A stretch of 64,000 nucleotides of DNA from Marivirga harenae (GTDB taxonomy: Bacteria; Bacteroidota; Bacteroidia; Cytophagales; Cyclobacteriaceae), in contig NZ_CP130565.1 in NCBI RefSeq assembly GCF_030534335.1, positions 2,377,501 to 2,441,500 on the forward strand. Reading direction: 5' to 3'. Position 1 is the stretch's first letter. Every line of letters starts with the position of its first letter. The notes beneath the pieces were generated by a model. That model saw only the letters and a program-made list of their open reading frames with translations, was not told the origin of the DNA and did no database searches. Positions 54,691 through 63,629 of the stretch are shown in pieces. The position numbers and the translations under genes were made by a program.

Positions 54691-57234
54691 TTAGAGTGTT
54701 ATTCTAAACATTAAATTGGGAGTAAGTCCCAATCCTTTTTCTTTTACTTTTTGAATTTCCTCCGATTTATTGATAATGTAGTACTGGTTAACAACATTTG
54801 TTTGATCAGTGAAATTCCATAGGGCAAAACCGACTTGCGTCCGAATCTTATCACCCATCATGAAATGATATTTAGCTGATAAGTCAGGACGAAGATAATG
54901 TCCTAATCTACTGCTATTTGGTGTTTGATAGTTAATACTTCCATCGCTGATAGGAGATAAATTTTCTGGTTCAGTTATAGGTCTGCCACTTTGATAATTT
55001 AGTCCAACTGAAAAGTCTAATTTGTTCATGCTATAACTGACACCTAAAGTTGAAGCATGTCTAATATCAAGATTGTTCGGAAATTGGCTAGGTCGTAATG
55101 ATTTAAAATCATATATATTTTTTGAATAGGAATAGGTGGTCCAATAATTAAGATCTTCTATCCTATGATTAAGTAATATATCAATACCTCTAGAAATGTA
55201 GCTCCCTGAACTTCTTACAAATTCCAACTGATTTTGAAAACCCTGGCTAGAGGTAATTATTCCGTCCACTTGCTTTAAATAGCCTTCAACACTAAGCAAT
55301 ATGTCATTTTTCTTGTAATGAGCCCCCAGTGAAACTTGTCCACTGGTTACTATAGGTATGTCATCCTCATTGACCAGAACCCAACGTCTTTTCTCCACAC
55401 CTAAGAAATCTGTTTGAAAATCTATAATTTGGGTGGTTACCTGACTCTTAGCTTCTCCTAATAATTCGATTGTAATATGATCCGTTATGAGTTGATTAAG
55501 AGCGAAACGAGGCTCGAAGCGAAACTTATTAAATTCTTCAAAATAGTTAACTCTCAATCCAAATCGACTCAATGTCTGACCACTACTTGAGTTAAAGGCG
55601 ATTTCTGTAAATTGTCCATGAATGTTAAGCACTTCCTTAGTGAACTTTCGGAAATTCGGATTATTCAAATCATCTAGATTACTGACCCCTATTTCATTAA
55701 ATTGATAACCAGTTTGCAATTTGAAATGATTAGATAATCTCATATCTAATGAGGATTTTACACTGACATCCAATACTTGGTTTTCTTGAAGAAAACGCTG
55801 GTTATTTGGGATATCGAAGTTTGTGGAGACTAAATTATAGGAAGAAACAGCCAAAGAAGAGGAGCTTGTCACAAAGTCACTCCATACACGTTCGTATTTG
55901 ACAGTTGCGCCTCGATTTGACTGTTGGAGTTCACTGTTTTTTGATTCTTGCCTGACAGATGGTGATTCACTTTCCTCGTATCCTATCTGGTTGAAAATGT
56001 TTATGTAACTTATTCTTAACTTATCTCGCCTAGAAATATCGTACAGTAATTTGCCACTGTAGTCGTAGAAATAAAAATTTTTGTTTGTGGCAAGTGTATC
56101 CGTTCCACTCACAAATTTTGATACCTCACTATCTCTAAAGGCACGGTCAAAATAATTACTAAAGGTCGGAGAGTTAACCACTTCGGCAAATGATCTCCTA
56201 GCAGAAAAATGTAGTCCTATCTTGTCACTTACAGGTATTTTTAGATATGCATCTGCATTTAACATATTGATTCCTGCCCCGGCCTCAAACTCTTTATCTA
56301 CCTTATCAAAGGTTTTCAGATCTATTATGCTGGAGATGCCTTCACTATATTTTGCAGAACTTCCGTTTTTTATTAGGCGAACTTTTTGGATTAAATAGGG
56401 ATTAAAAGCCGAAATCAAACCAAAAAAGTGACCTGTCTTATACATTTTAATACCCTCCCATAATATCAAATTCTGATCGTTTGTACCACCTCTTACATTA
56501 ATATCCGACACTTTTTCATTTATACTATGGATACCTGGCAACTTTTGCACAGTATGTAGAATATCGGGCTCAGTTAGGCCAGGGAGGATTTCTGTTTCCT
56601 GGAGATCAATACTTAGCGAACCGTCTGCTTTTTTGTCAATTCCTTTTACTAAAAAGTTCTGAACAGTAACTTCTTTAAGCATAGTAATAAGAGGTGCAAG
56701 ACCTATTTTCGCACAGTCTCCCGCCTGAAGTTTCGGCACTGCTATCTTTTTCGATTGGTATCCCAGGTATTGAACTACTAAACTGTCGCCAAATGTAGCA
56801 TCTTTAATTAAAAACTTTCCGTATTCGTCAGATATGGCAATTCCACCTTTAATCATCACTGTAGCTCCTTCCAACACCTCTTTAGTCTCAGCATCAAATA
56901 GGATACCACAGAACGTTTGCAGATTTGAATCAATTTTAAGGATGGTTATGAATCTTTCATTCAGAATTTCAAATTTGAGATCAAAATTTTGTTCGATCTC
57001 TGCTATACAAATTTCTAATTTTTCACAAGAAGGATATTTGTCGAGGTGTAAGTCTCCTATATGGTCATCAACATAGCTAAATTTTACATCAAATGCCTGT
57101 TCAAGAGAATCCAGCACTCTATTCAAGGGTATGGGTTTATCAGTTTGATCGGCAACCTGTCCTAAGCATTCATTAAAACTGAAGATGATGCTTAAACTAG
57201 ATAGTACTACATATATTTTTAAACTAATTTTCAC
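54691..57234 (-). CDS. STN-domain TonB-dependent receptor (FecA-type signalling)
   Basis: An 847-aa receptor: signal peptide (about 1-25), STN domain (about 35-100: PLNRVLDSLEQAFDVKFSYV), carboxypeptidase-regulatory-like domain (about 108-185: FCGILFDAETKEVLEGATVM), plug (about 200-315; INVRGGTNDQNLILWEGIKM) and a beta-barrel ending LTPNLMFRITL. The STN domain is the usual handle through which such receptors contact the FecR partner, encoded just upstream with an 11-bp overlap. The ligand is unknown. Confidence 0.95.
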   Translation of the reverse strand: MKISLKIYVVLSSLSIIFSFNECLGQVADQTDKPIPLNRVLDSLEQAFDVKFSYVDDHIGDLHLDKYPSCEKLEICIAEIEQNFDLKFEILNERFITILKIDSNLQTFCGILFDAETKEVLEGATVMIKGGIAISDEYGKFLIKDATFGDSLVVQYLGYQSKKIAVPKLQAGDCAKIGLAPLITMLKEVTVQNFLVKGIDKKADGSLSIDLQETEILPGLTEPDILHTVQKLPGIHSINEKVSDINVRGGTNDQNLILWEGIKMYKTGHFFGLISAFNPYLIQKVRLIKNGSSAKYSEGISSIIDLKTFDKVDKEFEAGAGINMLNADAYLKIPVSDKIGLHFSARRSFAEVVNSPTFSNYFDRAFRDSEVSKFVSGTDTLATNKNFYFYDYSGKLLYDISRRDKLRISYINIFNQIGYEESESPSVRQESKNSELQQSNRGATVKYERVWSDFVTSSSSLAVSSYNLVSTNFDIPNNQRFLQENQVLDVSVKSSLDMRLSNHFKLQTGYQFNEIGVSNLDDLNNPNFRKFTKEVLNIHGQFTEIAFNSSSGQTLSRFGLRVNYFEEFNKFRFEPRFALNQLITDHITIELLGEAKSQVTTQIIDFQTDFLGVEKRRWVLVNEDDIPIVTSGQVSLGAHYKKNDILLSVEGYLKQVDGIITSSQGFQNQLEFVRSSGSYISRGIDILLNHRIEDLNYWTTYSYSKNIYDFKSLRPSQFPNNLDIRHASTLGVSYSMNKLDFSVGLNYQSGRPITEPENLSPISDGSINYQTPNSSRLGHYLRPDLSAKYHFMMGDKIRTQVGFALWNFTDQTNVVNQYYIINKSEEIQKVKEKGLGLTPNLMFRITL

Positions 57235-58126
57235 TAGTTAAGATTATCTCTTTACCGTTAATCTTGTATGTGAGATTCAAAGGAGCTGTAAGTGCTTTTA
57301 ATGCCAGTTCAAGGTCATTATGCTGAAAACTGCCCGTAAATAAGACCGTGGTATCAATTCCTTTAGTGGTCACTTCTACATCATACTGCCTTTCTAATTC
57401 AGCTATGATGTAAGAGTAAGGCAAGCTGTTAAAACTGCTTTCATTTAAGAGCCATGACGGGCGATCCTCTAGCTTAACATTTGACACTACAGCTGCCCTA
57501 TTTAGAGCACTAAACATCTTACCAGCAGTGAGAATTTCTTTTTTACTTTCATATTCTACTTGAACTTTTCCTTCAAAGCAAACTATTTCAAAATATTCAT
57601 CCCTTATTTTTACATTAAATTTTGTTCCTAAAACGCTTACTGTACCCAATGATGTTTCGATATCAAATTTTGAACCTTTCGTCACCTCAAAAAAGGCTTC
57701 CCCCCGCAATTCAAGACTTCGATTATTTTGCCAACTAAAAGAGTTGTAGTTTAGATCGCTTTGAGCATTCATTAAAACTCTTGATGAGTCAGGAAGGTAA
57801 AATTCCGACTGATTTGCCAGCTCCGTTTGTAAATGGACTGTTGACACGGAGTAGAAAACTCCATAACCAATCACTGCTATTAATAGTACCGCAGCAACTT
57901 TAAGCAAGGGTTTAACCCAATTAAAGGAGACAATTTTAGCCCCTTTCAATTTAGACTTTACTTCCGCATATTCCTCTTCAGAGTTATAGTCAGGTGCCTT
58001 AAAATATTTAAGATGGTCATCAATTTTCTGAAGGTCAGTATAATCTTGCGTTTTTTCAAACGCTTGGCGCTCTTCTTCAGAGAGTGTTCCTTCTAACCAT
58101 TTTTGTATGTAGTCTTGCTGTGTCAT
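57224..58126 (-). CDS. FecR family anti-sigma factor
   Basis: A 300-aa protein: cytoplasmic N-terminal sigma-binding region (about 1-65, with LEGTLSEEERQAFEK), one membrane helix (about 71-92), a periplasmic FecR domain (about 100-190, SSRVLMNAQSDLNYNSFSWQ; ELRGEAFFEVTK) and a C-terminal STN-contact domain (about 225-300). It controls the ECF sigma factor encoded upstream and receives the signal from the STN-type receptor downstream. Confidence 0.95.
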   Translation of the reverse strand: MTQQDYIQKWLEGTLSEEERQAFEKTQDYTDLQKIDDHLKYFKAPDYNSEEEYAEVKSKLKGAKIVSFNWVKPLLKVAAVLLIAVIGYGVFYSVSTVHLQTELANQSEFYLPDSSRVLMNAQSDLNYNSFSWQNNRSLELRGEAFFEVTKGSKFDIETSLGTVSVLGTKFNVKIRDEYFEIVCFEGKVQVEYESKKEILTAGKMFSALNRAAVVSNVKLEDRPSWLLNESSFNSLPYSYIIAELERQYDVEVTTKGIDTTVLFTGSFQHNDLELALKALTAPLNLTYKINGKEIILTSEN

Positions 58127-58182
58127 AGTTTCTCATATATATAACAGATGAGTTTTAGAATCTCCTACCCAAATTCTTCAAT

Positions 58183-58710
58183 TTATAACCCGTCCACTTT
58201 TTCTCTTATCAAACTGAGTGCTTTGTATATCCTTTTTTCTACTGCTTTACGTGAAATTCCCAACATATCAGCGATTTCCTGATGCTTTTTACCATCGATA
58301 CGATTGAGTAAAAAAGTTGCCCTTAAGTCTTCACTGAGGGAATTGATAGCATTTTGTAAAGTTTGCATGTACTCATCTTCCTCCAATATGAATTCTGGAG
58401 ATTCTACTGTATAGCTTTTAGGCTTAATATCTCTGAATTTCGTAGCTGTTTTATTCTTTGCAATATCATTGAGCATATGATTATTTGCCACTGTAAAAAG
58501 AAAAGACTTTGCTTTCGGGTAACTTACCTTTGCGCAATTATTCCATAATTTAACAAAAGCTTCCTGAACTACGTCTTTAGGATTTAGTGCTTCGCCAAAT
58601 TTGTAATAGAGAAAATTATGTAAGTCTTTTGAGTATTTAGCAAATAGTTCACTGAATACAGATTCCTTGCATACATCTAGATTTTCTTCTGGCAGTTGGC
58701 TTTTTAGCAT
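58183..58710 (-). CDS. FecI-like ECF RNA polymerase sigma factor
   Basis: A 175-aa sigma-70 family ECF factor with region 2 (about 20-70: NPKDVVQEAFVKLWNN) and region 4 (about 120-170: HQEIADMLGISRKAVEKRIY). Together with FecR and the STN receptor it forms a cell-surface signalling system. It probably drives the shared promoters at 58861, 60235 and 61277. A TAGGAAAATCCTA palindrome lies in its upstream region at 58774-58786. Confidence 0.95.
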   Translation of the reverse strand: MLKSQLPEENLDVCKESVFSELFAKYSKDLHNFLYYKFGEALNPKDVVQEAFVKLWNNCAKVSYPKAKSFLFTVANNHMLNDIAKNKTATKFRDIKPKSYTVESPEFILEEDEYMQTLQNAINSLSEDLRATFLLNRIDGKKHQEIADMLGISRKAVEKRIYKALSLIREKVDGL

Positions 58711-58860
58711 TCTTATCTAAAGAAGTTAATTTTTTTTTAAAAGTGTTAATATAAGTGAAGATTCATTTTTTTGTAGGAAAATCCTAATTTAGCAGCTTTT
58801 GTAGTGTAATAATGATGTAGCTTTAAAGACTAAAAAAGAATAGGGATAATTTTATTTTTT

Positions 58861-58890
58861 GGTAGGAATTTATCATGTTCATCTGTTCTA
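58861..58890 (+). promoter_or_regulatory. Putative ECF promoter 1
   Basis: GGTAGGA at 58861-58867 and CTGTTCTA at 58883-58890; the first G to the first C is 22 bp, identical to promoters 2 and 3. It leaves a short 5' leader of about 25 nt to the lipoprotein ATG at 58919. Confidence 0.7.
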
Positions 58891-58918
58891 TTAGTGTAGG
58901 CCAAAAAACTACGCCATC

Positions 58919-59959
58919 ATGAAATATTTAGGTCAATTATTTTCTATATTAATTTTGAGTCTCATTTTCGGCCTTTACGGTTGTCAAGAAGAAGCGCAGG
59001 AAATAGTTACTCCTATGCCTACGGAAATAATTTCACTTGAATCAAAAAGCGGAGAGTTTCTTTTCCGTATTAGTCAGCAGCAGGGATCTGGTGACAATAT
59101 AATTGATGGTAGCAGTTGCACTTCAATTGTATTTCCATTTACAGTTATTATCAATGGAGCTTCAGTTGAAATTACTTCAGAAGATGATTTTGACCTTATT
59201 GAAGATATCATTGATGAGTTAGAAGATGATTCGGATAATATTGAAATTCAATTCCCCATCGAGGTTTCTCTACCTGATAATACCGTGGTGACTATAGCAA
59301 CTATGGATGAGCTTGAAGACCTACTTGATGAATGCGATGATGACGATGATATTGAGTGTTTGGATATTGTTTATCCAATTACATTTTCCATTTATAATCA
59401 AATAAGAGAACAAGCTAGTACAACCACCATAGAAAACGATAGAGAACTTTATCAATTTCTTGATCAGATAGAAGATAGTGAAATTGTAAGTCTTATTTAC
59501 CCAATTGATTTGGTCTTATTTAATAATGACATGATCAGCATTAACAGCAATCAAGAACTAGAAGCAGCCGTTGAATTATATGAAGATAGTTGTGACGAGG
59601 ATGATGATGATCATGATATAGATGTTACTGAACTGAACAATATTTTAAAAGAAAGCATTTGGATGGTGGCGAAGTATGATTCTGCTGCTGTCGATAAATC
59701 CGGTTTTTTTATAGGTATAGATATCAGTTTTCTAGACGACAATATATTACTTGCAAAAACAGACTCAGAAGAAATTGATGGCGAATGGGAAACCAGCGGT
59801 GATGACGGATTTTTGCAGCTTTCCACTGAATTTGATTCGGACGGTAACTTAAATTTACTTAACAGAGACTGGAAACTTGAACATTTTAACAATGACTCTA
59901 TAAAGATTACGGCATTGGATACTGATGAAGTAATTAATGTTATAATGACTGTTAAATGA
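58919..59959 (+). CDS. Acidic surface lipoprotein with internal repeats
   Basis: A 346-aa lipoprotein (signal ending LYGCQEEAQE, acidic after cysteine). Between residues about 65 and 225 lie four related units, each with a VYPITFSIYNQ-type strand pair and an acidic helix such as DDFDLIEDIIDELEDDSDN. The C-terminal 100 residues (SIWMVAKYDSAAVDKSGFFI onward) look like a lipocalin-type barrel. The strong negative charge suggests cation or cationic-protein binding. It carries promoter 1 and is followed by a strong terminator. Confidence 0.75.
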   Translation: MKYLGQLFSILILSLIFGLYGCQEEAQEIVTPMPTEIISLESKSGEFLFRISQQQGSGDNIIDGSSCTSIVFPFTVIINGASVEITSEDDFDLIEDIIDELEDDSDNIEIQFPIEVSLPDNTVVTIATMDELEDLLDECDDDDDIECLDIVYPITFSIYNQIREQASTTTIENDRELYQFLDQIEDSEIVSLIYPIDLVLFNNDMISINSNQELEAAVELYEDSCDEDDDDHDIDVTELNNILKESIWMVAKYDSAAVDKSGFFIGIDISFLDDNILLAKTDSEEIDGEWETSGDDGFLQLSTEFDSDGNLNLLNRDWKLEHFNNDSIKITALDTDEVINVIMTVK

Positions 59960-60147
59960 AAGACCATTGAAGCTAAGAATCAAGCTATGGGTAAGTTTGA
60001 ATATTCCTGCAAATGATCTGCAGATATTGAATGGTGGTACTAAAAAGCAATTTTTTTCATCTGAAGTAAATGGCGACCAGACCCCTCTTAAATAAACAGT
60101 GCAAGACCGAAAAGTCTTATTAACAGCAAATAAAGTAAATCAACGGA

Positions 60148-60178
60148 TAGGGAGATCAAAACTGATCTCCCTATTTTT
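60148..60178 (+). terminator. Rho-independent terminator of lipoprotein 1
   Basis: Perfect 11-bp stem TAGGGAGATCA/TGATCTCCCTA with a 4-nt loop and six T residues. The preceding TAAAGTAAATCAAC and the stem core are shared with the terminator at 61182, pointing to a duplicated transcription unit. Other parts of 59960-60234 hold nothing else. Confidence 0.92.
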
Positions 60179-60234
60179 TATTCAGGGGTAAGACTAATAG
60201 CCACTAAAAAAAAAGCAAATAATTTTAAATATTA

Positions 60235-60265
60235 GGTAGGAGTTTGATGAGCTTATCTGTTTTAT
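60235..60265 (+). promoter_or_regulatory. Putative ECF promoter 2
   Basis: GGTAGGA at 60235-60241 and CTGTTTTAT at 60257-60265, again 22 bp from the first G to the first C. The leader to the ATG at 60366 would be about 90-100 nt. Confidence 0.75.
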
Positions 60266-60365
60266 AATTAGTGAATGCAAAACAAATAGTTCGAAATCAT
60301 TACAAGAGCATTTTAGCAATTCACCATTCATTAAAAAAACAATTTTTAACTAAACAAATAATAAG

Positions 60366-61157
60366 ATGAAAATGAAGCCTAGTTTTATGAATTTAATAAT
60401 GAGGAGTTCTATGTTTGCAATAGCATTGGCTATTGGCTTATTTCTCCAAAGCTGTAGTCAGGAAAATGTGGACGTTGCGGATGCACAGGTGGCGCTACAA
60501 ATGAAAGCACAAACTAATCAATCGGTTGTTAATGCTAGAAGCAATAATACAGGATATGTATTCACTGAAATACTGCTTGGTGTTACAGAATTAGAGTTTG
60601 AAACCCTGGAAGAAGCTGAAACGGAAGATGAAGAAGGTGAAGATGAGCAGGAAGAAGTGGAATTTGAGGGAGAGTTTATTGTAGACCTCATTAGAGGAAC
60701 AAGTACCCCTGATTTTGGTGTGGCTGAGATTGCACCTGGCATCTATGAAGAGATCGAAATTGAAATGGAACCAATCCTTGAGGGAGGGTATTCAATTTTT
60801 GTTGGGTTTGATTTTACTAACTCGAATAATGAAGTTGTTTCTGTGGAATACGGCAATAGTGATGAGCTTGAGTTTGAAGTGGAAAACGAGACTGGATTTG
60901 TCTTGGATGGAGGTGCTTCAAACCGAATGTTAATTTTGCTAAATTTAGACACGCTGTTTTCAGGAATTGATTTAAATACAGCGACAGCCGACAACGATGG
61001 TGTCATTAGAATCAATGAATCTTCGAATGTTGATATTTTAGAAGCAATTGCCTCAAACTTAGACCATATCTTAGATGCTGGTGAGGATGATGACGAGGAT
61101 GGAGATATTGACGAGGATGAGGAAGAGGAGGAAGAGGATGAAGATACAGAGGATTAA
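60366..61157 (+). CDS. DUF4382-like lipoprotein with acidic tail
   Basis: A 263-aa lipoprotein (signal ending FLQSCSQEN). A DUF4382-like beta domain occupies about 50-235 (GYVFTEILLGVTELEFETLE, then ATPGIYEEIEIEME-like strand), and the C-terminus is a run of acidic residues (DDDEDGDIDEDEEEEEED within the last 30). Related in sequence to the next gene (61398) and in charge to the previous one. Presumably envelope-exposed; possible cation-binding. Confidence 0.75.
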   Translation: MKMKPSFMNLIMRSSMFAIALAIGLFLQSCSQENVDVADAQVALQMKAQTNQSVVNARSNNTGYVFTEILLGVTELEFETLEEAETEDEEGEDEQEEVEFEGEFIVDLIRGTSTPDFGVAEIAPGIYEEIEIEMEPILEGGYSIFVGFDFTNSNNEVVSVEYGNSDELEFEVENETGFVLDGGASNRMLILLNLDTLFSGIDLNTATADNDGVIRINESSNVDILEAIASNLDHILDAGEDDDEDGDIDEDEEEEEEDEDTED

Positions 61158-61181
61158 GAAAAGCAATTAAAGTAAATCAAC

Positions 61182-61216
61182 AAAAAGGGAGATCAGTTTT
61201 GGTCTCCCTTTTTTTA
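61182..61216 (+). terminator. Rho-independent terminator of lipoprotein 2
   Basis: 11-bp stem AAAAAGGGAGA/TCTCCCTTTTT with a 10-nt loop and a long T run. Its GGGAGATCA core repeats that of the terminator at 60148. Confidence 0.9.
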
Positions 61217-61276
61217 TTCAAGTACAAGGCTGCAATCCAATTTTTGTAAAAAAAGCAAAATAATAGGGAATGTGAG

Positions 61277-61307
61277 GTAGGAGTTTTTAGAGCTCAGCTG
61301 TTTTATA
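61277..61307 (+). promoter_or_regulatory. Putative ECF promoter 3
   Basis: GGTAGGA at 61277-61283 and CTGTTTTAT at 61299-61307, exactly 22 bp from the first G to the first C and otherwise unlike in spacer sequence. About 85-90 nt of leader to the ATG at 61398. Confidence 0.75.
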
Positions 61308-61397
61308 GATTGTGAAGAGAATAGGTTTTTAAAAAACTAATTGCCGAGGCCCTTCAGAAATTCTAAACCAATTTTAAACAAACAAAATTTAATCCTT

Positions 61398-62090
61398 ATG
61401 AAAAATTATTTTAAGTCAATCCCAGCATATTTCGTAGCTTCAGTACTCATTTTTAGTGCATGTAGTGAAGATGCAGAAACAACTCAGCCAACGGTGCAAA
61501 TGCAATTTAATACAGTTAATACTGCCGCATCTGTCCCTTCTAATTCACGTGTAGCAGCAAACTCGCTTGAATTTACTTCTGGTTCTATTACTTTAACCGA
61601 AATTGAATTTGAAGCAGAGACGGACGAAGGGGATTCAGTTGAAGTAAATATTCAACAAAACGTAGTGATAGATTTTGCTACAGGAGCAACAAGCCCGGAC
61701 CTTAGTAGTCTCGTTTTCCCAGCCGGAACCTTTGCTGAAGCACGTGTAGAATTAGAATTGTTAGATGAGAATGAAATACCTTCAGTTTTATTAGAAGGGA
61801 CATTTATAGATAGTAATAATGAGTCACATCCAGTTAGATTTGAATTTAACTCAGGTGAAACATTTGAGGTTGAGAAGGAAGGTAGTATTACTTTTTCTGC
61901 GGGAGCAAATGCGGTTGCTGAGGTGACCTTCGACCCTACTGTTTGGTTTGCCGGAGTAACAAGCGGCATGCTAGAAAGAGCTACAAAAATAGAAGGCGTG
62001 ATCGTTATCAGTGAAACTAGTAATGAGGAGATTTTTGATATTGCTGCAGATGGCCTAGACCTAGCTACCGAAGTAGAAATTAAATTTTGA
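61398..62090 (+). CDS. DUF4382-like lipoprotein 2
   Basis: I start at the ATG at 61398 (MKNYFKSIPAY), where the signal peptide begins; the frame above it is open but featureless. The 230-aa lipoprotein (lipobox FSACSEDAE, acidic after cysteine) shares the GSITLTEIEFEAE and FATGATSPDLSSLVFPAGTF strands with the gene at 60366 but lacks its acidic tail. Same promoter, so probably co-regulated. Confidence 0.78.
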   Translation: MKNYFKSIPAYFVASVLIFSACSEDAETTQPTVQMQFNTVNTAASVPSNSRVAANSLEFTSGSITLTEIEFEAETDEGDSVEVNIQQNVVIDFATGATSPDLSSLVFPAGTFAEARVELELLDENEIPSVLLEGTFIDSNNESHPVRFEFNSGETFEVEKEGSITFSAGANAVAEVTFDPTVWFAGVTSGMLERATKIEGVIVISETSNEEIFDIAADGLDLATEVEIKF

Positions 62091-62200
62091 TAAATTTCAA
62101 ATTCTCCAAATAAGAACTGGTGAGGAACACTCGGCTAGTTTAAATAATTCATCCTAAAAATTGTCAACTTATTTTAGGACGAGACAAAAAAATTGGAAAG

Positions 62201-62230
62201 GCCGCTGTTTAAATAATCAGCGGCTTTTTT
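62201..62230 (+). terminator. Rho-independent terminator of lipoprotein 3
   Basis: The stem GCCGCTG/CAGCGGC (7 bp, loop 10 nt) is followed by six T residues. Confidence 0.88.
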
Positions 62231-62256
62231 AGATATTATGGTTTTGTGTCTATGAG

Positions 62257-62279
62257 GGCACAAGCGAGACGCTTGCGCC
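62257..62279. repeat. REP-like palindrome 2
   Basis: GGCACAAGCG, loop AGA, CGCTTGCGCC: 10-bp arms with one mismatch. Same size class and loop length as the palindrome at 8246. Lies in a gene-free stretch after the terminator. Confidence 0.45.
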
Positions 62280-62660
62280 AGCGGAGCCTTGGGAGCCTAA
62301 AAGGCCGCTTCCTTTTGCTTTTTTACCTCTTTATCTGCTTAACAGAAAAAAAGCAAAAGCTATGAGGGAAGGATTGTGCGGGTAAGTGTTAGTCGTCATA
62401 AAAAAGTGTGCTATTCATTTTGACCTTTAGTACATATTTTTTTGTTTTGTGCCATCAATTTGAGCGTACTACTGAAAATGGTATAAAACTTAAGTTGTTA
62501 GTGCTAGCGAAAGCAGCTTATAACCAAAACCCACAAAGTGAATATTATTGACTTGAACTCACCCGGGATGATTTCACTTCTATAAAGTATTCATTTGTGA
62601 TTTTTCATGGTATCGGAAAATTGGTATTAATAAATTTTCTAAAACTAATAAAAGATAAAA
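62280..62660. other. Gene-free stretch
   Basis: GC-rich just after the palindrome (AGCGG/CCGCT repeats, to about 62310), then ordinary AT-rich DNA. No coding frame or second ECF promoter box is seen, and no GGTAGGA precedes the gene at 62661. Confidence 0.4.
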
Positions 62661-63629
62661 ATGAAGAATTTAATATTCAACTATACTCTGATTCTGTTAT
62701 CAGTTTTTCTAATCGCTTCATGTAACAATGAAGAAAAAGTTTTACCGAAAACTGTAGTAGAGAATACAAAATTTAAAATGTTGAAACTTGAGGACAATAT
62801 AGTTTCTTTTGAAACGATGGATGACTTTAGTGAATTTTTACAAAAGGCAAATGAAGAAGAAAAATTCTTAGCTGAATTCAAAGAGCAGTTTACTGGATTT
62901 AAATCAAATTATGAGGCTTATGAGGCAATCACGGCTTCGCAAGTTGAAGATATAATTTCAAATCCGGCAGCATATGAATCGTATGCGAAAATTGTTGAGA
63001 ATAATGGTGAAAAGTATTTAGAGCCAATTATAGATGATGCTAACATCAGGACTGTTTTGAATGAAAAAGGGATTTTGAAAATTGCCAATAGGTATTATAA
63101 GTTCACTTATGAAACTGTCTATATATCCAAAGATTTTTCCGATTTGGATGCAGAAAACTCAATGCGAACAGCTAATGTTGAGACCATCGATGTAGTTAGA
63201 GGTAATGGTGATACAATGCGTAGACCAAACGAAGACTGTAGACAGGATTACCAAAAGAAAACATGGCTTAGAACATTGGATTGTAGATTCAGAGGTAGAC
63301 TTTGGACTACAAATATTGGTTCTCTGTATAGTGGGATAGGCGCAAATACAACGCACTATGTAAAAAAAGCAGGTATTTGGTACAGAGACAAAGCGCCAAT
63401 GCTAAGATTAAAATATGATGTTAATTATACTCAGTCTACCCCATATGGAAATATTCCTTTAACTGACTCGTTTGACTCAGGTGAAGAAAATGATGTACGG
63501 AGAATTGACGAAACATTCGAATTTTGTCTTAATGCTAGTTGTGAATTTAGCTTTGATGATGCTACTTCATATCATTCAGGTAGAGGGGATGCAGGAAATA
63601 ACTTTTGGAGTTGTAATTTAAATATATAA
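62661..63629 (+). CDS. Lipoprotein of unknown function, coupled to a TonB-receptor-like gene
   Basis: A 322-aa lipoprotein (lipobox IASCNNEEKV). The N-terminal half is helical and acidic (FSEFLQKANEEEKFLAEFKE). The C-terminal half is rich in cysteines and aromatic residues (NEDCRQDYQKKTWLRTLDCR, FEFCLNASCEFSFDDATS), perhaps disulphide-linked. Its stop overlaps the start of the TonB-receptor-like gene (TAATG, 63627-63631), so it is likely that receptor's accessory subunit. Confidence 0.75.
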   Translation: MKNLIFNYTLILLSVFLIASCNNEEKVLPKTVVENTKFKMLKLEDNIVSFETMDDFSEFLQKANEEEKFLAEFKEQFTGFKSNYEAYEAITASQVEDIISNPAAYESYAKIVENNGEKYLEPIIDDANIRTVLNEKGILKIANRYYKFTYETVYISKDFSDLDAENSMRTANVETIDVVRGNGDTMRRPNEDCRQDYQKKTWLRTLDCRFRGRLWTTNIGSLYSGIGANTTHYVKKAGIWYRDKAPMLRLKYDVNYTQSTPYGNIPLTDSFDSGEENDVRRIDETFEFCLNASCEFSFDDATSYHSGRGDAGNNFWSCNLNI

